NCBI GenBank assembly: GCA_030614505.1
Contig: JAUWTX010000012.1
Coordinates: 1-19,408, forward strand
From: Desulfuromonadales bacterium
GTDB lineage: Bacteria; Desulfobacterota; Desulfuromonadia; Desulfuromonadales; BM103
Length of the DNA stretch: 19,408 bases
Reading direction: 5' to 3'
Under the pieces are notes generated by a model. It searched no databases. It saw nothing but the letters and a program-made list of their open reading frames with translations, and was not told the DNA's origin. The position numbers were made by a program, and so were the translations under genes. Shown piece by piece: positions 1-8,585 of this stretch. The stretch's first letter is position 1. Every line of letters starts with the position of its first letter.

Positions 1-1
1 C

Positions 2-1288
2 ACTTGGCAATCGGTCGCCCCGCGCACCTGGCTCGCCCGTGATCAGCAGAAGTACGACCTGATCGTTTTGCCGAGCATTGGCGTCTTCGGCGGCAATGCC
101 GGACTCTATGCCTTGCACGAACAACCGCTGCTCACCCGCGAAGCACTGCAACTCGCCTGGAGCAAACTGCACCCGCAAGGCTTGCTGACAGTGACCACCT
201 GGGTCGATTATCCGGTACGCAACCCGCTACGGCTGCTGGCAACCCTGGTGGAAACACTTCAGCATGAGGGGATCGCCGCGCCTGAAGACCGGATTGCCGC
301 TGTGCGTAGCTGGGGAACGCTGACCTTCTGCGTCAAGCGCACCCCGTTCAGCACTGACGAATTAGCCAAAATCAGAACTTTCGCTGAAAGATGGGCTTTT
401 GATCCCGCCTTACTTCCAGACCTCCGCCCTGAGGAACGTCAAGGTTACAACCGCTTGCAGGACGACTCCCTGTTCGAACTCTTCGATGCAATCTTCAAAT
501 CCGAACGTGATCAACTCTATCGCGATTACGACTTCCGAATCTGGCCGGTTAGTGACGATCAACCCTTCTTCTCCCAGTTTCTGCGATGGGACCGACTCGA
601 GATGCTGATCGAGCTCTACGGCCAGCGCACTGTGCCTTTTCTTGAGCTGGGGTTACTGGTAGCCGGTTTAGCCGCCATAATTCTGTCGCTGCTGGCTGCC
701 CTGCTCATTCTGCTTCCGTTAGTCGGGCTTCCGCAAGGAGAGGGTCGGCGTTGGCATACTTTGCTTTATTTTGGTGGTCTGGGAGTCGGCTACATGTGGA
801 CAGAACTGGCATTGATTCATCGCTTCGTCTTCTATCTCGGCCAGCCGACCTATGCTGTGGCATTAGTCGTAGCGGTTCTGCTGATCGGCTCAGCTGTCGG
901 CAGCGCTTTAACGAGTCGCGTTAACATCTGTCGTCCGTGGCGGTGGACCGCCGTGGTGGCCGGCACCTTGTTGCTCTATGCATTATTACTCGGTCCACTA
1001 TTGCAGACGACTCTGCCATTGTCTCTGCCAGGGCGCGTTACACTGGCTATCCTGGTGCTGATTCCGGCAGCCGTTATTATGGGCATGCCCTTCCCTCTTG
1101 GTCTGAGACTACTCAACCAGGTACGTCGTGCCGAGGTCCCTTGGGCCTGGGGCATTAACGGCTGTCTCTCCGTCGTAGGCGCTGCAGTCGCAACGCTCAT
1201 CGCCGTCGAAGTCGGCTACAGCCTCTTGTTGCTATTCGCAGCCAGTGCGTACCTGCTGTCGACAGTGGCCCGCTTCAGGATTTCTTAG
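2..1288 (+). CDS. Spermidine-synthase-like methyltransferase fused to a C-terminal membrane domain (5' end cut off)
   Basis: The frame is open from base 2, so this is the 3' part of a gene that begins outside the window; an internal TTG at 68 is not the true start. The first part reads YDLIVLPSIGVFGGNAGL followed by LLTREALQ, which resembles the end of a Rossmann-type spermidine synthase/SAM-dependent methyltransferase domain. After a charged linker come about six hydrophobic segments. They include GVGYMWTELALIHRF and YLGQPTYA, a block I associate with the membrane half of bacterial fused MFS/spermidine-synthase-like proteins. The substrate is unknown: family members are often annotated as spermidine synthases without proof, so polyamine synthesis should not be assumed. 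It converges on the thioesterase gene, with only 46 bases between the two stops and no convincing terminator there. Confidence 0.75.
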   Translation, partial: TWQSVAPRTWLARDQQKYDLIVLPSIGVFGGNAGLYALHEQPLLTREALQLAWSKLHPQGLLTVTTWVDYPVRNPLRLLATLVETLQHEGIAAPEDRIAAVRSWGTLTFCVKRTPFSTDELAKIRTFAERWAFDPALLPDLRPEERQGYNRLQDDSLFELFDAIFKSERDQLYRDYDFRIWPVSDDQPFFSQFLRWDRLEMLIELYGQRTVPFLELGLLVAGLAAIILSLLAALLILLPLVGLPQGEGRRWHTLLYFGGLGVGYMWTELALIHRFVFYLGQPTYAVALVVAVLLIGSAVGSALTSRVNICRPWRWTAVVAGTLLLYALLLGPLLQTTLPLSLPGRVTLAILVLIPAAVIMGMPFPLGLRLLNQVRRAEVPWAWGINGCLSVVGAAVATLIAVEVGYSLLLLFAASAYLLSTVARFRIS

Positions 1289-1334
1289 TGCATTTTTTGT
1301 GGAATGTGTAGACGCGACCCCTAATCCACATATT

Positions 1335-1838
1335 TTAAAGTGAAATATCTTCAGGCAGGTCACCTTTCGGTTCAAACCATTCATTATCAGCAAAACCTGA
1401 GTCGGTGATCTGATCAAGTCGTCGTTTCATATATTTCCCTTCAGCTTCAACGGCAACTTCACCGTTGGGCAGGTAGAGCTCTCCCGTTCCCTCAAAGATG
1501 CGGCCTCTGTCTTTGGTGACGCGACCTATTGCTTTCAGCTCCGAGTCGATGGGCACAGGCTTTTTGTAGCGAACTTTCAATTCGATGGTTACGCCGAAGG
1601 TGTCGCTATCAGTAGTCATCATGATCGCACGACCAATCACTTCATCGAGGATTGTTGCAGAAATACCACCATGAATAACATTCGGATAGCTCTGATGTTC
1701 GTTGAGCGGTTGAAAAACTGCAATGAGTTCATTTTTCTCGGTCTCGTAGAAGCGGGTTTTCAACCCGAAGTCATTATCGACTCCGCAGACGAAACAATTT
1801 TTCGAAATATTCTGACTATTTGTGATTTTATGGCTCAT
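1335..1838 (-). CDS. PaaI-family hotdog-fold acyl-CoA thioesterase
   Basis: This 167-residue protein has two marks of the PaaI/THEM4-like hotdog thioesterases. One is an N-terminal CFVCGVDNDFGL block (residues 15-26). The other is the central helix region NVIHGGISATILDEVIGRA, with His56-Gly57-Gly58 and the acidic pair Asp65/Glu66 expected at the acyl-CoA thioester site. It should hydrolyse an acyl-CoA thioester in the cytoplasm; the substrate cannot be read from sequence. The length is slightly above the usual 130-150 because of an acidic C-terminal tail. An AGGA lies 7 bases before the ATG. It starts 51 bases after the tamB stop on the same strand, so it may be co-transcribed with tamAB, although a functional link is only a guess. 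Confidence 0.85.
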   Translation of the reverse strand: MSHKITNSQNISKNCFVCGVDNDFGLKTRFYETEKNELIAVFQPLNEHQSYPNVIHGGISATILDEVIGRAIMMTTDSDTFGVTIELKVRYKKPVPIDSELKAIGRVTKDRGRIFEGTGELYLPNGEVAVEAEGKYMKRRLDQITDSGFADNEWFEPKGDLPEDISL

Positions 1839-1889
1839 AATCGTCCTGACAGAAGGTAAAAGGTTAATAAATCAATAATGTTTATCGCC

Positions 1890-4800
1890 TCAATCGAATT
1901 CGAAAATATAGTAAAGATCGACTCCACTTTCAAGGCCGAGAGTCGATTCGAGCTCCCATGTTTCGGTCAGACGTTTACGAATACGCACCCCGCCGGTGCC
2001 GGCGAACAATCCCTGTATATCGATCTCGCTGATGCCGAGACCGGAGAAGGTCTCACCGTAGCGAGGGATCAGGGCACCGGTCCCGATCATCAGGGCATCT
2101 TCACCTTCCTGGCCAACACGCATCGGGCGTCCCATGAAGATGTAACCGAGGATATCCCGCTCCGGCATGGCCGGCCGCGAGAATAGAGAAACGACCGGAG
2201 CCTCTGCAGTGCCCGTTATCTGCACCCCAGCCTGGACCGTCCCAACATCCCTTGCAGCGAAAATCCGAATACTGGGATTTGTAACCGAGCCACCGGTATA
2301 AGTTAACAGGCCTTGCTTTATATTGAGATTCGCCCCATAAGCCTTATAGACCCCTTCGACCAGACGAATCTCCCCCCTGGTTGCCAGATGGCCTTGCTCA
2401 TCGAGAGTAACCGTCCCACCACCTTCGAGTCTGGTCTTAATACCGGCAGTTTTCACCCAAACCTGGTCACCAAGTTCGACATCGACCCGTATATCGGCCT
2501 CGATCGACAAGGTTCTGCGGGTATCCTGGTCAGCATCGGAGATGACCACATCATTACTGGGCAAGACTTCCGGTGTGGTCGCTGCCCCGAGCAGACTCAT
2601 CTCCGGGACCAGCAGGCTGCCGTGCAGCTGAATGCTTTCAAAGTCACCATTCAGAATCAGGTCAGGACTGCACAGCACCTGGAGTTCAGGGTAGTTATAA
2701 ACCTGCAGGCGATCTCCCTTGAATGTCAGGTAATAACGATCCAGTCGCCACCGGTCTAAATCTAGGCGACCTGAACCGCTCAGCACCCCGGGCCCGGATC
2801 GTAAAGAGAATTCTTCGATCCTGATCTGCTCACCCTGCAGAGCGACCCTAAGGGTGAGGTCCTCGATTGTTACACCGGTTGCCGGCAGATATGCACCCGC
2901 TCCGGTCAGCGCCATGCGACCGGAAAAAACTGGATTTTGCCAGGTTCCGGTAAGTTGAAGATCGCTCTCTACCTGCCCCTGCAGATCCTGAACCAGCCCA
3001 GGTGCAAGCGCAGTCAGTAGCCCGGTGGCGTGTAGCTGCCCTTGCAGACCAACTCGCAATGCACCATCCGCAACAAAGCCGATCGGCCATTGGGCCGGCA
3101 AAGGCAGTTGCCAGCTGCCACGCAACATGCCCTCTTTTGCCAACTGGGCTACAAATGTGCCCTTAAGATGATCGCCCTGCCACTGCCACTCGACATCCAT
3201 CTGCTTGAGCATGGCATCAACCTGCCCTTCATCGCTGTGCCATATCAGTTCACTATCAGACAGTCCGGCCTGCCCGTCCAGAAAAATTAGGCCATCCTCC
3301 TGCCAATATCCTTCAGACTTGCCGCGAAGCATGCCAGTAAGCTCAATTTCAGCTGGCAACAGAGGTTTAAGTGATTGGAGGTCAAGATCATCGATCTCCA
3401 GCTCGATCTGGCCAGAGCTCGGCCAGGAAAAACGGGGATCAACTGTCGAAGTCAGGCGCAAGGCCAATAATCCTTCACGGGCGTCTTCAATCTGGGCCGC
3501 ACATTGGAACTGCTTCTCATCCCAGTGCAGTTCAGCCAACAATGAACCAGGCTCTCTCGACAGCGCCTTTTGCTGCATAAGACCGTCTGCAGTAATCCTG
3601 GCGCTGAGCTGCCGGAGTTGCCCTCTCAGTATCTCGAGTTGTACAGTGCCTTCGCTGAGACCTCGCACCTCAAACTCTTCCCGAAACCGGCTGAGCCGCT
3701 GCAGATCCACCTCATGCCAACGCATATCGAGGGAGAGTTCATCGGGGGGCCATTGCCAGCTGGGCGGCTGTGATGAACGGGCGGACACCTTAAAACTTTC
3801 ACCTGCATCACTTTCAGCAGACATGCCCAGTTTAAGGCCATCTTCCAACCATGTCGCCTCCGCCGTCAGTGAAGGGATCTTAACCTTTTCGAGGTCATCT
3901 TGCAGTTCAGCAGAGGCGGTCAGCCTCGCCTCCAGGGAAACCGGCTGCTGTGCGACCATTTTCAGAAGCAATTCGCCAGAACTCCTGCCAGAGACTGTCT
4001 GCGCTGACTGGAGATAAGCAAGCCAATCATGACTCAGGTCATGCCACGCCAGGGCCACCTGCGCTGTCGTCGACGAGCCCCACCTGGAGACCTCGAGCGT
4101 CACACGCTCCTTGCGACGACTGGCCAGGGAGAAGTTTTCTATACTGAGTTCCCCCGCCTGCCACGCGATCCTGGCCGGTTCTTCGAGAACCCACACACCA
4201 AGTGTGGCAGTCTGGCCGGACAGTGTTTGCAGTTCCGCCTGCCAGCTCTCATCTTGATATCGGCCAGTCAGTTGCGCGGAAAGATCCTCGGCAAGGCCGT
4301 TCATCACCACCAGCAGGTCGTGTCTCTCCAGGGTTCCGTTTAATCCTATCTTCAGATGCTCGACCTGTAACCCGGCATGCCGCAAGTCCCGGCCGTTGAG
4401 TTCCAGTTCCAGCGGCATCTGCCGCGCCAGATGCCTGCCGTTAAAGTCCAGACTGACAAGTGAGGTCTCCTGCCAGATGAGATCTGAACCGGATCCTCCT
4501 ATCTCGCCGGTCAGGTAGTCGCCAGACCAACGCAGCCAGCCTGCTGCCAGTAACTGACCGGCAAGATCAGGATGGAACGCTCGCAGGTCTGTGACAGCAA
4601 GATCCAGTTCGAGCCGCTCGGCTGGCTTACCCTTGGCGACCACTCTAGAACCTTCACTGCCCAGATCCAGATCGAGCTCATTCAGACGGCCATTCTGCCA
4701 GTCGGCGGCGAGCCGCCCGGTAATTGCGTGTCCACGCAATCGGCCTTCATGAATCGTTCCGCCAAGACTTGCCTGGAAAGGACGATCATCATAGGGGACC

Positions 4801-5795
4801 AGCAATTCACCGTAGACATCAAGGCTGGTCAGCCCGTCAAGCTCCTCGATCAGGACCCCAGGATCCAGTCCGACACCGGTCAGTTGTCCATGCATGCGAT
4901 ATGAGCCTATCCAGGCGAGATCCAGATTCCCAGCCAGGCTGCCGTTCAGGTAGCGACCTTTCAAACTGTCAAAGTGAATACCTTTCCAGGAACCTTGAGC
5001 CGCAGCGGCCAACCAAACCGTGTCACCCGCCTCTGCGGCTGTACCGAAGCGAACCGGTCCGGAGAAATTATTCCAGTCGCCATCCAGCGAGAGCTGCCCA
5101 GGGAACTTGACCGGCACGACAATATCCTCAAACAGCTGAGGATTAACCAGGGTGTCCGGGAGGTGAACATCAGCCGTCATTTCCAGGTGTGGGCTCTGCA
5201 GATCCCAGTTGAATGCCCCCCGAAGATGGACATAGGGAGAAAGGTAACAGAACTCAGGGGCACTGATCTGCCGCTGCGACCAAAGATAGCTGCCGGAAAG
5301 TTCGTCAGCAATAACAACGGCACCTTCGTCATTCTGGCGGGCGATTCCCTGAACCTGTAGCTGTTCGATCTCCACTGTCAACCAATCCGGCATGAATGCA
5401 AGGTCATCGGCGGCAAAGCCCACCTCACCAGCCTCTTCCGACTGACTATCCGGCGAGTCGGCACTATCAATCTTACGAATCACCAGCTGATCGACTTCCA
5501 GGACACGTATGATTAAATGCTGCCGCAGAGCACTGAAAGGCTCCCAGTCCAGGTGGATGCGCTTGACAGTCAACTCTCCACCCGACCAGGAGACCACCAA
5601 ATCCCCGATGACCAGGTCGTCGATCAGACGACCGTCGATCTGGCTGGTTGTGATCTGTATCTCAGCCGAATTCGCTACTGCCTCAAGGAGCCAGGCCGCT
5701 CCGTCGGTAGAACGCAACAACCAACTGCCAAACCCAATCAGGGCCAGGACGAAAAAAATCAGAAAAATGGAGATGGATAGAATCCAGCGTCTCAT
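1890..5795 (-). CDS. tamB: TamB, inner-membrane-anchored translocation and assembly module subunit (AsmA-like)
   Basis: This very large protein (1301 residues) has an N-terminal signal anchor (about residues 5-27, ISIFLIFFVLALIGFGSWLL). A long stretch of repeating beta-rich segments follows, of the kind that forms the hydrophobic groove spanning the periplasm in AsmA-like proteins. The C-terminal few hundred residues look like the TamB/DUF490 domain, including SGSGRLDL and LEGGGTVTLDEQGHLATRGEI, and the protein ends in YYIFEFD with the usual terminal aromatic pattern. In the known family TamB partners the outer-membrane protein TamA and acts in autotransporter assembly and/or phospholipid transport between the membranes. 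The identity is supported strongly by the neighbouring tamA: the start codon overlaps the tamA stop as ATGA at 5792-5795, so translation is probably coupled. The length is in the family range and no frame disruption is seen. Confidence 0.93.
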   Translation of the reverse strand: MRRWILSISIFLIFFVLALIGFGSWLLRSTDGAAWLLEAVANSAEIQITTSQIDGRLIDDLVIGDLVVSWSGGELTVKRIHLDWEPFSALRQHLIIRVLEVDQLVIRKIDSADSPDSQSEEAGEVGFAADDLAFMPDWLTVEIEQLQVQGIARQNDEGAVVIADELSGSYLWSQRQISAPEFCYLSPYVHLRGAFNWDLQSPHLEMTADVHLPDTLVNPQLFEDIVVPVKFPGQLSLDGDWNNFSGPVRFGTAAEAGDTVWLAAAAQGSWKGIHFDSLKGRYLNGSLAGNLDLAWIGSYRMHGQLTGVGLDPGVLIEELDGLTSLDVYGELLVPYDDRPFQASLGGTIHEGRLRGHAITGRLAADWQNGRLNELDLDLGSEGSRVVAKGKPAERLELDLAVTDLRAFHPDLAGQLLAAGWLRWSGDYLTGEIGGSGSDLIWQETSLVSLDFNGRHLARQMPLELELNGRDLRHAGLQVEHLKIGLNGTLERHDLLVVMNGLAEDLSAQLTGRYQDESWQAELQTLSGQTATLGVWVLEEPARIAWQAGELSIENFSLASRRKERVTLEVSRWGSSTTAQVALAWHDLSHDWLAYLQSAQTVSGRSSGELLLKMVAQQPVSLEARLTASAELQDDLEKVKIPSLTAEATWLEDGLKLGMSAESDAGESFKVSARSSQPPSWQWPPDELSLDMRWHEVDLQRLSRFREEFEVRGLSEGTVQLEILRGQLRQLSARITADGLMQQKALSREPGSLLAELHWDEKQFQCAAQIEDAREGLLALRLTSTVDPRFSWPSSGQIELEIDDLDLQSLKPLLPAEIELTGMLRGKSEGYWQEDGLIFLDGQAGLSDSELIWHSDEGQVDAMLKQMDVEWQWQGDHLKGTFVAQLAKEGMLRGSWQLPLPAQWPIGFVADGALRVGLQGQLHATGLLTALAPGLVQDLQGQVESDLQLTGTWQNPVFSGRMALTGAGAYLPATGVTIEDLTLRVALQGEQIRIEEFSLRSGPGVLSGSGRLDLDRWRLDRYYLTFKGDRLQVYNYPELQVLCSPDLILNGDFESIQLHGSLLVPEMSLLGAATTPEVLPSNDVVISDADQDTRRTLSIEADIRVDVELGDQVWVKTAGIKTRLEGGGTVTLDEQGHLATRGEIRLVEGVYKAYGANLNIKQGLLTYTGGSVTNPSIRIFAARDVGTVQAGVQITGTAEAPVVSLFSRPAMPERDILGYIFMGRPMRVGQEGEDALMIGTGALIPRYGETFSGLGISEIDIQGLFAGTGGVRIRKRLTETWELESTLGLESGVDLYYIFEFD

Positions 5796-7567
5796 ATATC
5801 AAACCCGACACTCAGGTGGATACGCAACCCATGATGACTCTCACTGACCCGATTGGCCAGGTCGAGCTTGATCGGTCCGATCGGTGTGTAGCGACGGATA
5901 CCGATACCGGCGCCACGGATGAACGTGATATCGTCAGAATGGGTGAAGGCGCTACCGATGTCGTAGAATACTGCCAGACCCCAATCATCGTTCAGGGCAT
6001 ACTCACCCTCGATACTGCCGACCAGCAGAGACTCTCCCCCAATCACGTCATTGTTCTCATCTCGCGGCCCACGCGACTTGTAGGCATATCCACGCACACT
6101 GCTGTCACCGCCAGCGAAAAAACGCAGGGAGGCTGGAATCTCGCTGAAATCATCATCTTTGAACGTAGTCGCCGCCTCGACTCGGGTGTGCACTGTGAAG
6201 CGACGGCTGAGCGGCCACATGAAGCTGCCTGCCCCCAGAACTTGGCCGAAAGTGATGTCCGACAAGGGCCCGTCATAACTGCCGCGCAGTTCCAAACGGA
6301 ACTGATAACCGGCTTTCGGGTTGAGTGAGTCATCGTAAGAGCGTTGGTAATAACGAATTCCGGGAGTCAGCAAGTTAGAGACATTATCGTCGACACCAAC
6401 CTCGCTATCCTCCCGCGAATAGCGGAGATAGAGCGCTCCGGTTTTCCCACGGCCGAGTCCATAGGTCCGCTCCAGTTCGGTATAGATGATCTGGGTCTCG
6501 TAAGCATTGAGGTCTTCCGGACGGACACCGAGAGTAGCGATCAGGTTGTTATCCGAATTGCCCGCCTGGGGAATGGTGTAACGGCTCTCCATGAACTGGG
6601 TTTTCTCGGCCAGGAGAAGATCGAACGAGTAAACGTCCGGACGATCAAAGACCCGGATGTTCTGGTAGTTGAGTGAAATGCGGGCCCCGGTGTTGGTCCC
6701 GTAGCCGACCCCCGGCCGCAGCCGCTGTTGCGATCCTGGTGTCAGCTTGATGTCGATAGGCACTCTGAGATCTTCGACCTGGCCCATACGCGGGATCATC
6801 AGGACCTCGTCAAAGCGGTTAGCCTGATAGAAGTTGATGCGGCTGCGGTGCAACTCACGATGCGAGAAAACATCTCCTTCGGCAAAGGAGATGAACCTGC
6901 GCAGAAAAGCCTCATCAAAGAGATCAAGGCCGCCCTGAAAGCTGACAGGCCCGAATCGGTAGCGTGCCCCGGTATCCAACTCCAACTCTATATCAGCGAC
7001 AGTCTCCCCGAGGTGGACCGCGACACGACGTTTTGTGTACGCCGCTTGCAGGTAACCCAGGTCGATCGCTTTGCGCTGCAGGTCCGTCCTGCCTTCATCA
7101 TAGAGGTCATGGCGCAGAACATCCCCCTGCTTGACAGGGAATCTTCGAATCTCTTTTTTTAATTCTATTTCATCGGCGCCGATTCCGGTCAAACGCAGAT
7201 TCATCTGCCGCACCCTGACAGGAGCGCCGGGCACGACCTGAACTACGATGCGATAGAGCTCGGCCGTTTCCTGCAGGTCGGCCTCGGTCTCACTCCGATA
7301 ATAGCCAAAAGGCTGCAGGGCTTTGTCGACCAGGTTCGGAACCTGGTCGGCCAAACGAAGCAGCCAACGCTGATCGACTTGTCCATTACGCACGATTCCG
7401 GGAGGTAGACCGAGTGCAGCTTCAACATTCTGCTTCTCCTTCCCCGTCACGCCATCGATCATCAGTTCAACAACCGCCGGCAACGCAAACACCGGAGTCG
7501 ACAAAGACACCGCCAACGCGCAGAATAACCCACAGAGCAATTTCAACCTGAGTAAGAGTAGAAACAT
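5792..7567 (-). CDS. tamA: TamA, BamA/Omp85-family outer-membrane protein
   Basis: The 591-residue product has a signal peptide (residues 1-28, cleavage near STPVFA). POTRA-type periplasmic repeats follow up to about residue 255, then a C-terminal beta-barrel. The barrel holds the Omp85 hallmark VRGY at residues 491-494, in the position of the conserved loop-6 VRGF/Y motif, and the glycine-rich GVGYGTNTGARISLNYQN start of the barrel. Size and domain plan match TamA (E. coli about 577 residues). TamA sits in the outer membrane and works with TamB, encoded directly downstream with a 4-base overlap. The last residue is Ile rather than the more usual Phe, a small departure from the barrel C-terminal signal. 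An AGGA lies just before the ATG, so the start is plausible. It is divergent from the MipA/OmpV gene; I could not settle on its own promoter in the 178-base gap. Confidence 0.93.
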   Translation of the reverse strand: MFLLLLRLKLLCGLFCALAVSLSTPVFALPAVVELMIDGVTGKEKQNVEAALGLPPGIVRNGQVDQRWLLRLADQVPNLVDKALQPFGYYRSETEADLQETAELYRIVVQVVPGAPVRVRQMNLRLTGIGADEIELKKEIRRFPVKQGDVLRHDLYDEGRTDLQRKAIDLGYLQAAYTKRRVAVHLGETVADIELELDTGARYRFGPVSFQGGLDLFDEAFLRRFISFAEGDVFSHRELHRSRINFYQANRFDEVLMIPRMGQVEDLRVPIDIKLTPGSQQRLRPGVGYGTNTGARISLNYQNIRVFDRPDVYSFDLLLAEKTQFMESRYTIPQAGNSDNNLIATLGVRPEDLNAYETQIIYTELERTYGLGRGKTGALYLRYSREDSEVGVDDNVSNLLTPGIRYYQRSYDDSLNPKAGYQFRLELRGSYDGPLSDITFGQVLGAGSFMWPLSRRFTVHTRVEAATTFKDDDFSEIPASLRFFAGGDSSVRGYAYKSRGPRDENNDVIGGESLLVGSIEGEYALNDDWGLAVFYDIGSAFTHSDDITFIRGAGIGIRRYTPIGPIKLDLANRVSESHHGLRIHLSVGFDI

Positions 7568-7649
7568 CGTCCTGACATTCTAACGATATCCGCCTATATG
7601 CCAAGTAAAACACAGCGGAATCTCAAGAAAAATTAATTGATCAATACAT

Positions 7650-7678
7650 TTGCAAAAGCACCCCATCCTGTTTATAGT
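7650..7678 (+). promoter_or_regulatory. Sigma70-like promoter for the MipA/OmpV gene
   Basis: A TTGCAA box (7650-7655) is followed after exactly 17 bases by TATAGT (7673-7678). This is close to the sigma70 consensus in both boxes and in spacing. Transcription would begin near 7685, leaving a leader of about 60 bases before the ATG at 7746. Seen in sequence only; not tested. Confidence 0.55.
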
Positions 7679-7745
7679 TACTTAGTTATTACGGACACCT
7701 ACGGGAACACCACCTCATAACTCTTACACATCACCAGGGGGCTAC

Positions 7746-8510
7746 ATGAAAAAACTGACGATACTGGGACTGATCTTATCTCTTCTGCTTTTTGCGGGCA
7801 CTGCATCGGCAACCAAAGGAACCGTCGGTCTTGGCGCGGGCATGGCTCCCGACTACGAAGGTTCTGACGACACCGAAGCCGTACCAATGTTCATGTTCAC
7901 CCACATGTACGACAGTGGTCGGTTCGTCAAACTGATGGGGACCAACATGAAGGTCAACCTGCTCGCCAACAAGCAGTTCTTCGTCGGTCCGGCTTTGAAC
8001 TATCGTATGGGCCGCGATGATGTCGACAACAATCGGGTTGATGATATGCGCGACATCGATGACGCCTTCGAGGCCGGTTTCTTCGGCGGCATTGACTACA
8101 ACAACCTGCTGGTCGGCATGGAAGTACTTTACGACGTCTCCGACGAGCACGACGGTTGGTCTGCCCAGGGTACCCTGGGCTACCGCTGGAAGGCCACGCC
8201 TGACTTGGCTATCATTCCTGGAGTCTTTATGACTTGGGCTGATGACGACTACATGAGTACCTACTTTGGCGTCAACGCCGGCAATGTCGGTACCAGCGGT
8301 CTGCCCAACTACTCGGCCACTTCCGACATCAAGGATGCCGGGATTAATCTGGTCGTTAATTACACCCCCTGGGAAAACTGGGGAATTATGGGGCTGTTTT
8401 CCTACAAAGCCCTCCTCAACGACGCCAAGGACAGCCCGGTGGTCGACATTGAGGGTGATGACAAGCAGGTAACCCTGGGAGTAATGGCTACTTATCGCTG
8501 GGGTAAATAA
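7746..8510 (+). CDS. MipA/OmpV-family outer-membrane protein
   Basis: This 254-residue protein has a clear signal peptide (residues 1-22, ending in TASA). The mature part opens GTVGLGAGMAPDYEGSDD, typical of MipA/OmpV proteins (G-x-G...P-x-Y-x-G-S). Alternating hydrophobic strands follow, and the protein ends in ATYRWGK. Length and architecture fit a small outer-membrane barrel of about 12 strands. The family includes MltA-interacting protein, which scaffolds peptidoglycan enzymes in E. coli, and osmotically regulated OmpV; which role applies here cannot be decided. The mature protein is rich in Asp. A purine-rich AGGGGG at 7736-7741 precedes the ATG by four bases. The gene stands alone, with its own promoter and a strong terminator, so it is probably a single-gene transcript. 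Confidence 0.85.
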   Translation: MKKLTILGLILSLLLFAGTASATKGTVGLGAGMAPDYEGSDDTEAVPMFMFTHMYDSGRFVKLMGTNMKVNLLANKQFFVGPALNYRMGRDDVDNNRVDDMRDIDDAFEAGFFGGIDYNNLLVGMEVLYDVSDEHDGWSAQGTLGYRWKATPDLAIIPGVFMTWADDDYMSTYFGVNAGNVGTSGLPNYSATSDIKDAGINLVVNYTPWENWGIMGLFSYKALLNDAKDSPVVDIEGDDKQVTLGVMATYRWGK

Positions 8511-8536
8511 GTATCTCGGTACAATCCGTAAGAACC

Positions 8537-8566
8537 AAAGGCCGGCTGAAGATTCAGCCGGCCTTT
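8537..8566. terminator. Strong bidirectional intrinsic terminator
   Basis: Fourteen-base perfect arms (8537-8550 and 8553-8566, core AAAGGCCGGCTGAA) enclose two bases. The GC-rich stem is flanked by A-rich sequence on one side and CCTTTATTCTT on the other. It lies between the convergent MipA/OmpV gene and the amino-acid-binding-protein gene and probably ends both transcripts. Confidence 0.88.
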
Positions 8567-8585
8567 ATTCTTGTAAACCCCTTAA

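Noticed and set aside
68..70. TTG at 68 as the start of the first gene
   Set aside because: The frame is open back to base 2 and the upstream codons (YDLIV) belong to the methyltransferase domain, so the gene is simply cut by the window edge.
1298..1330. Possible terminator between the two convergent genes (TGTGGA/TCCACA)
   Set aside because: Only six base pairs with a 21-base loop and no proper T-run; too weak to call.
3205..4017. Open frame of 270 codons on the plus strand inside tamB
   Set aside because: Antisense to a well-supported gene; its product is Ser/Arg/Pro-rich with no recognisable domain, a typical shadow of a GC-biased gene.
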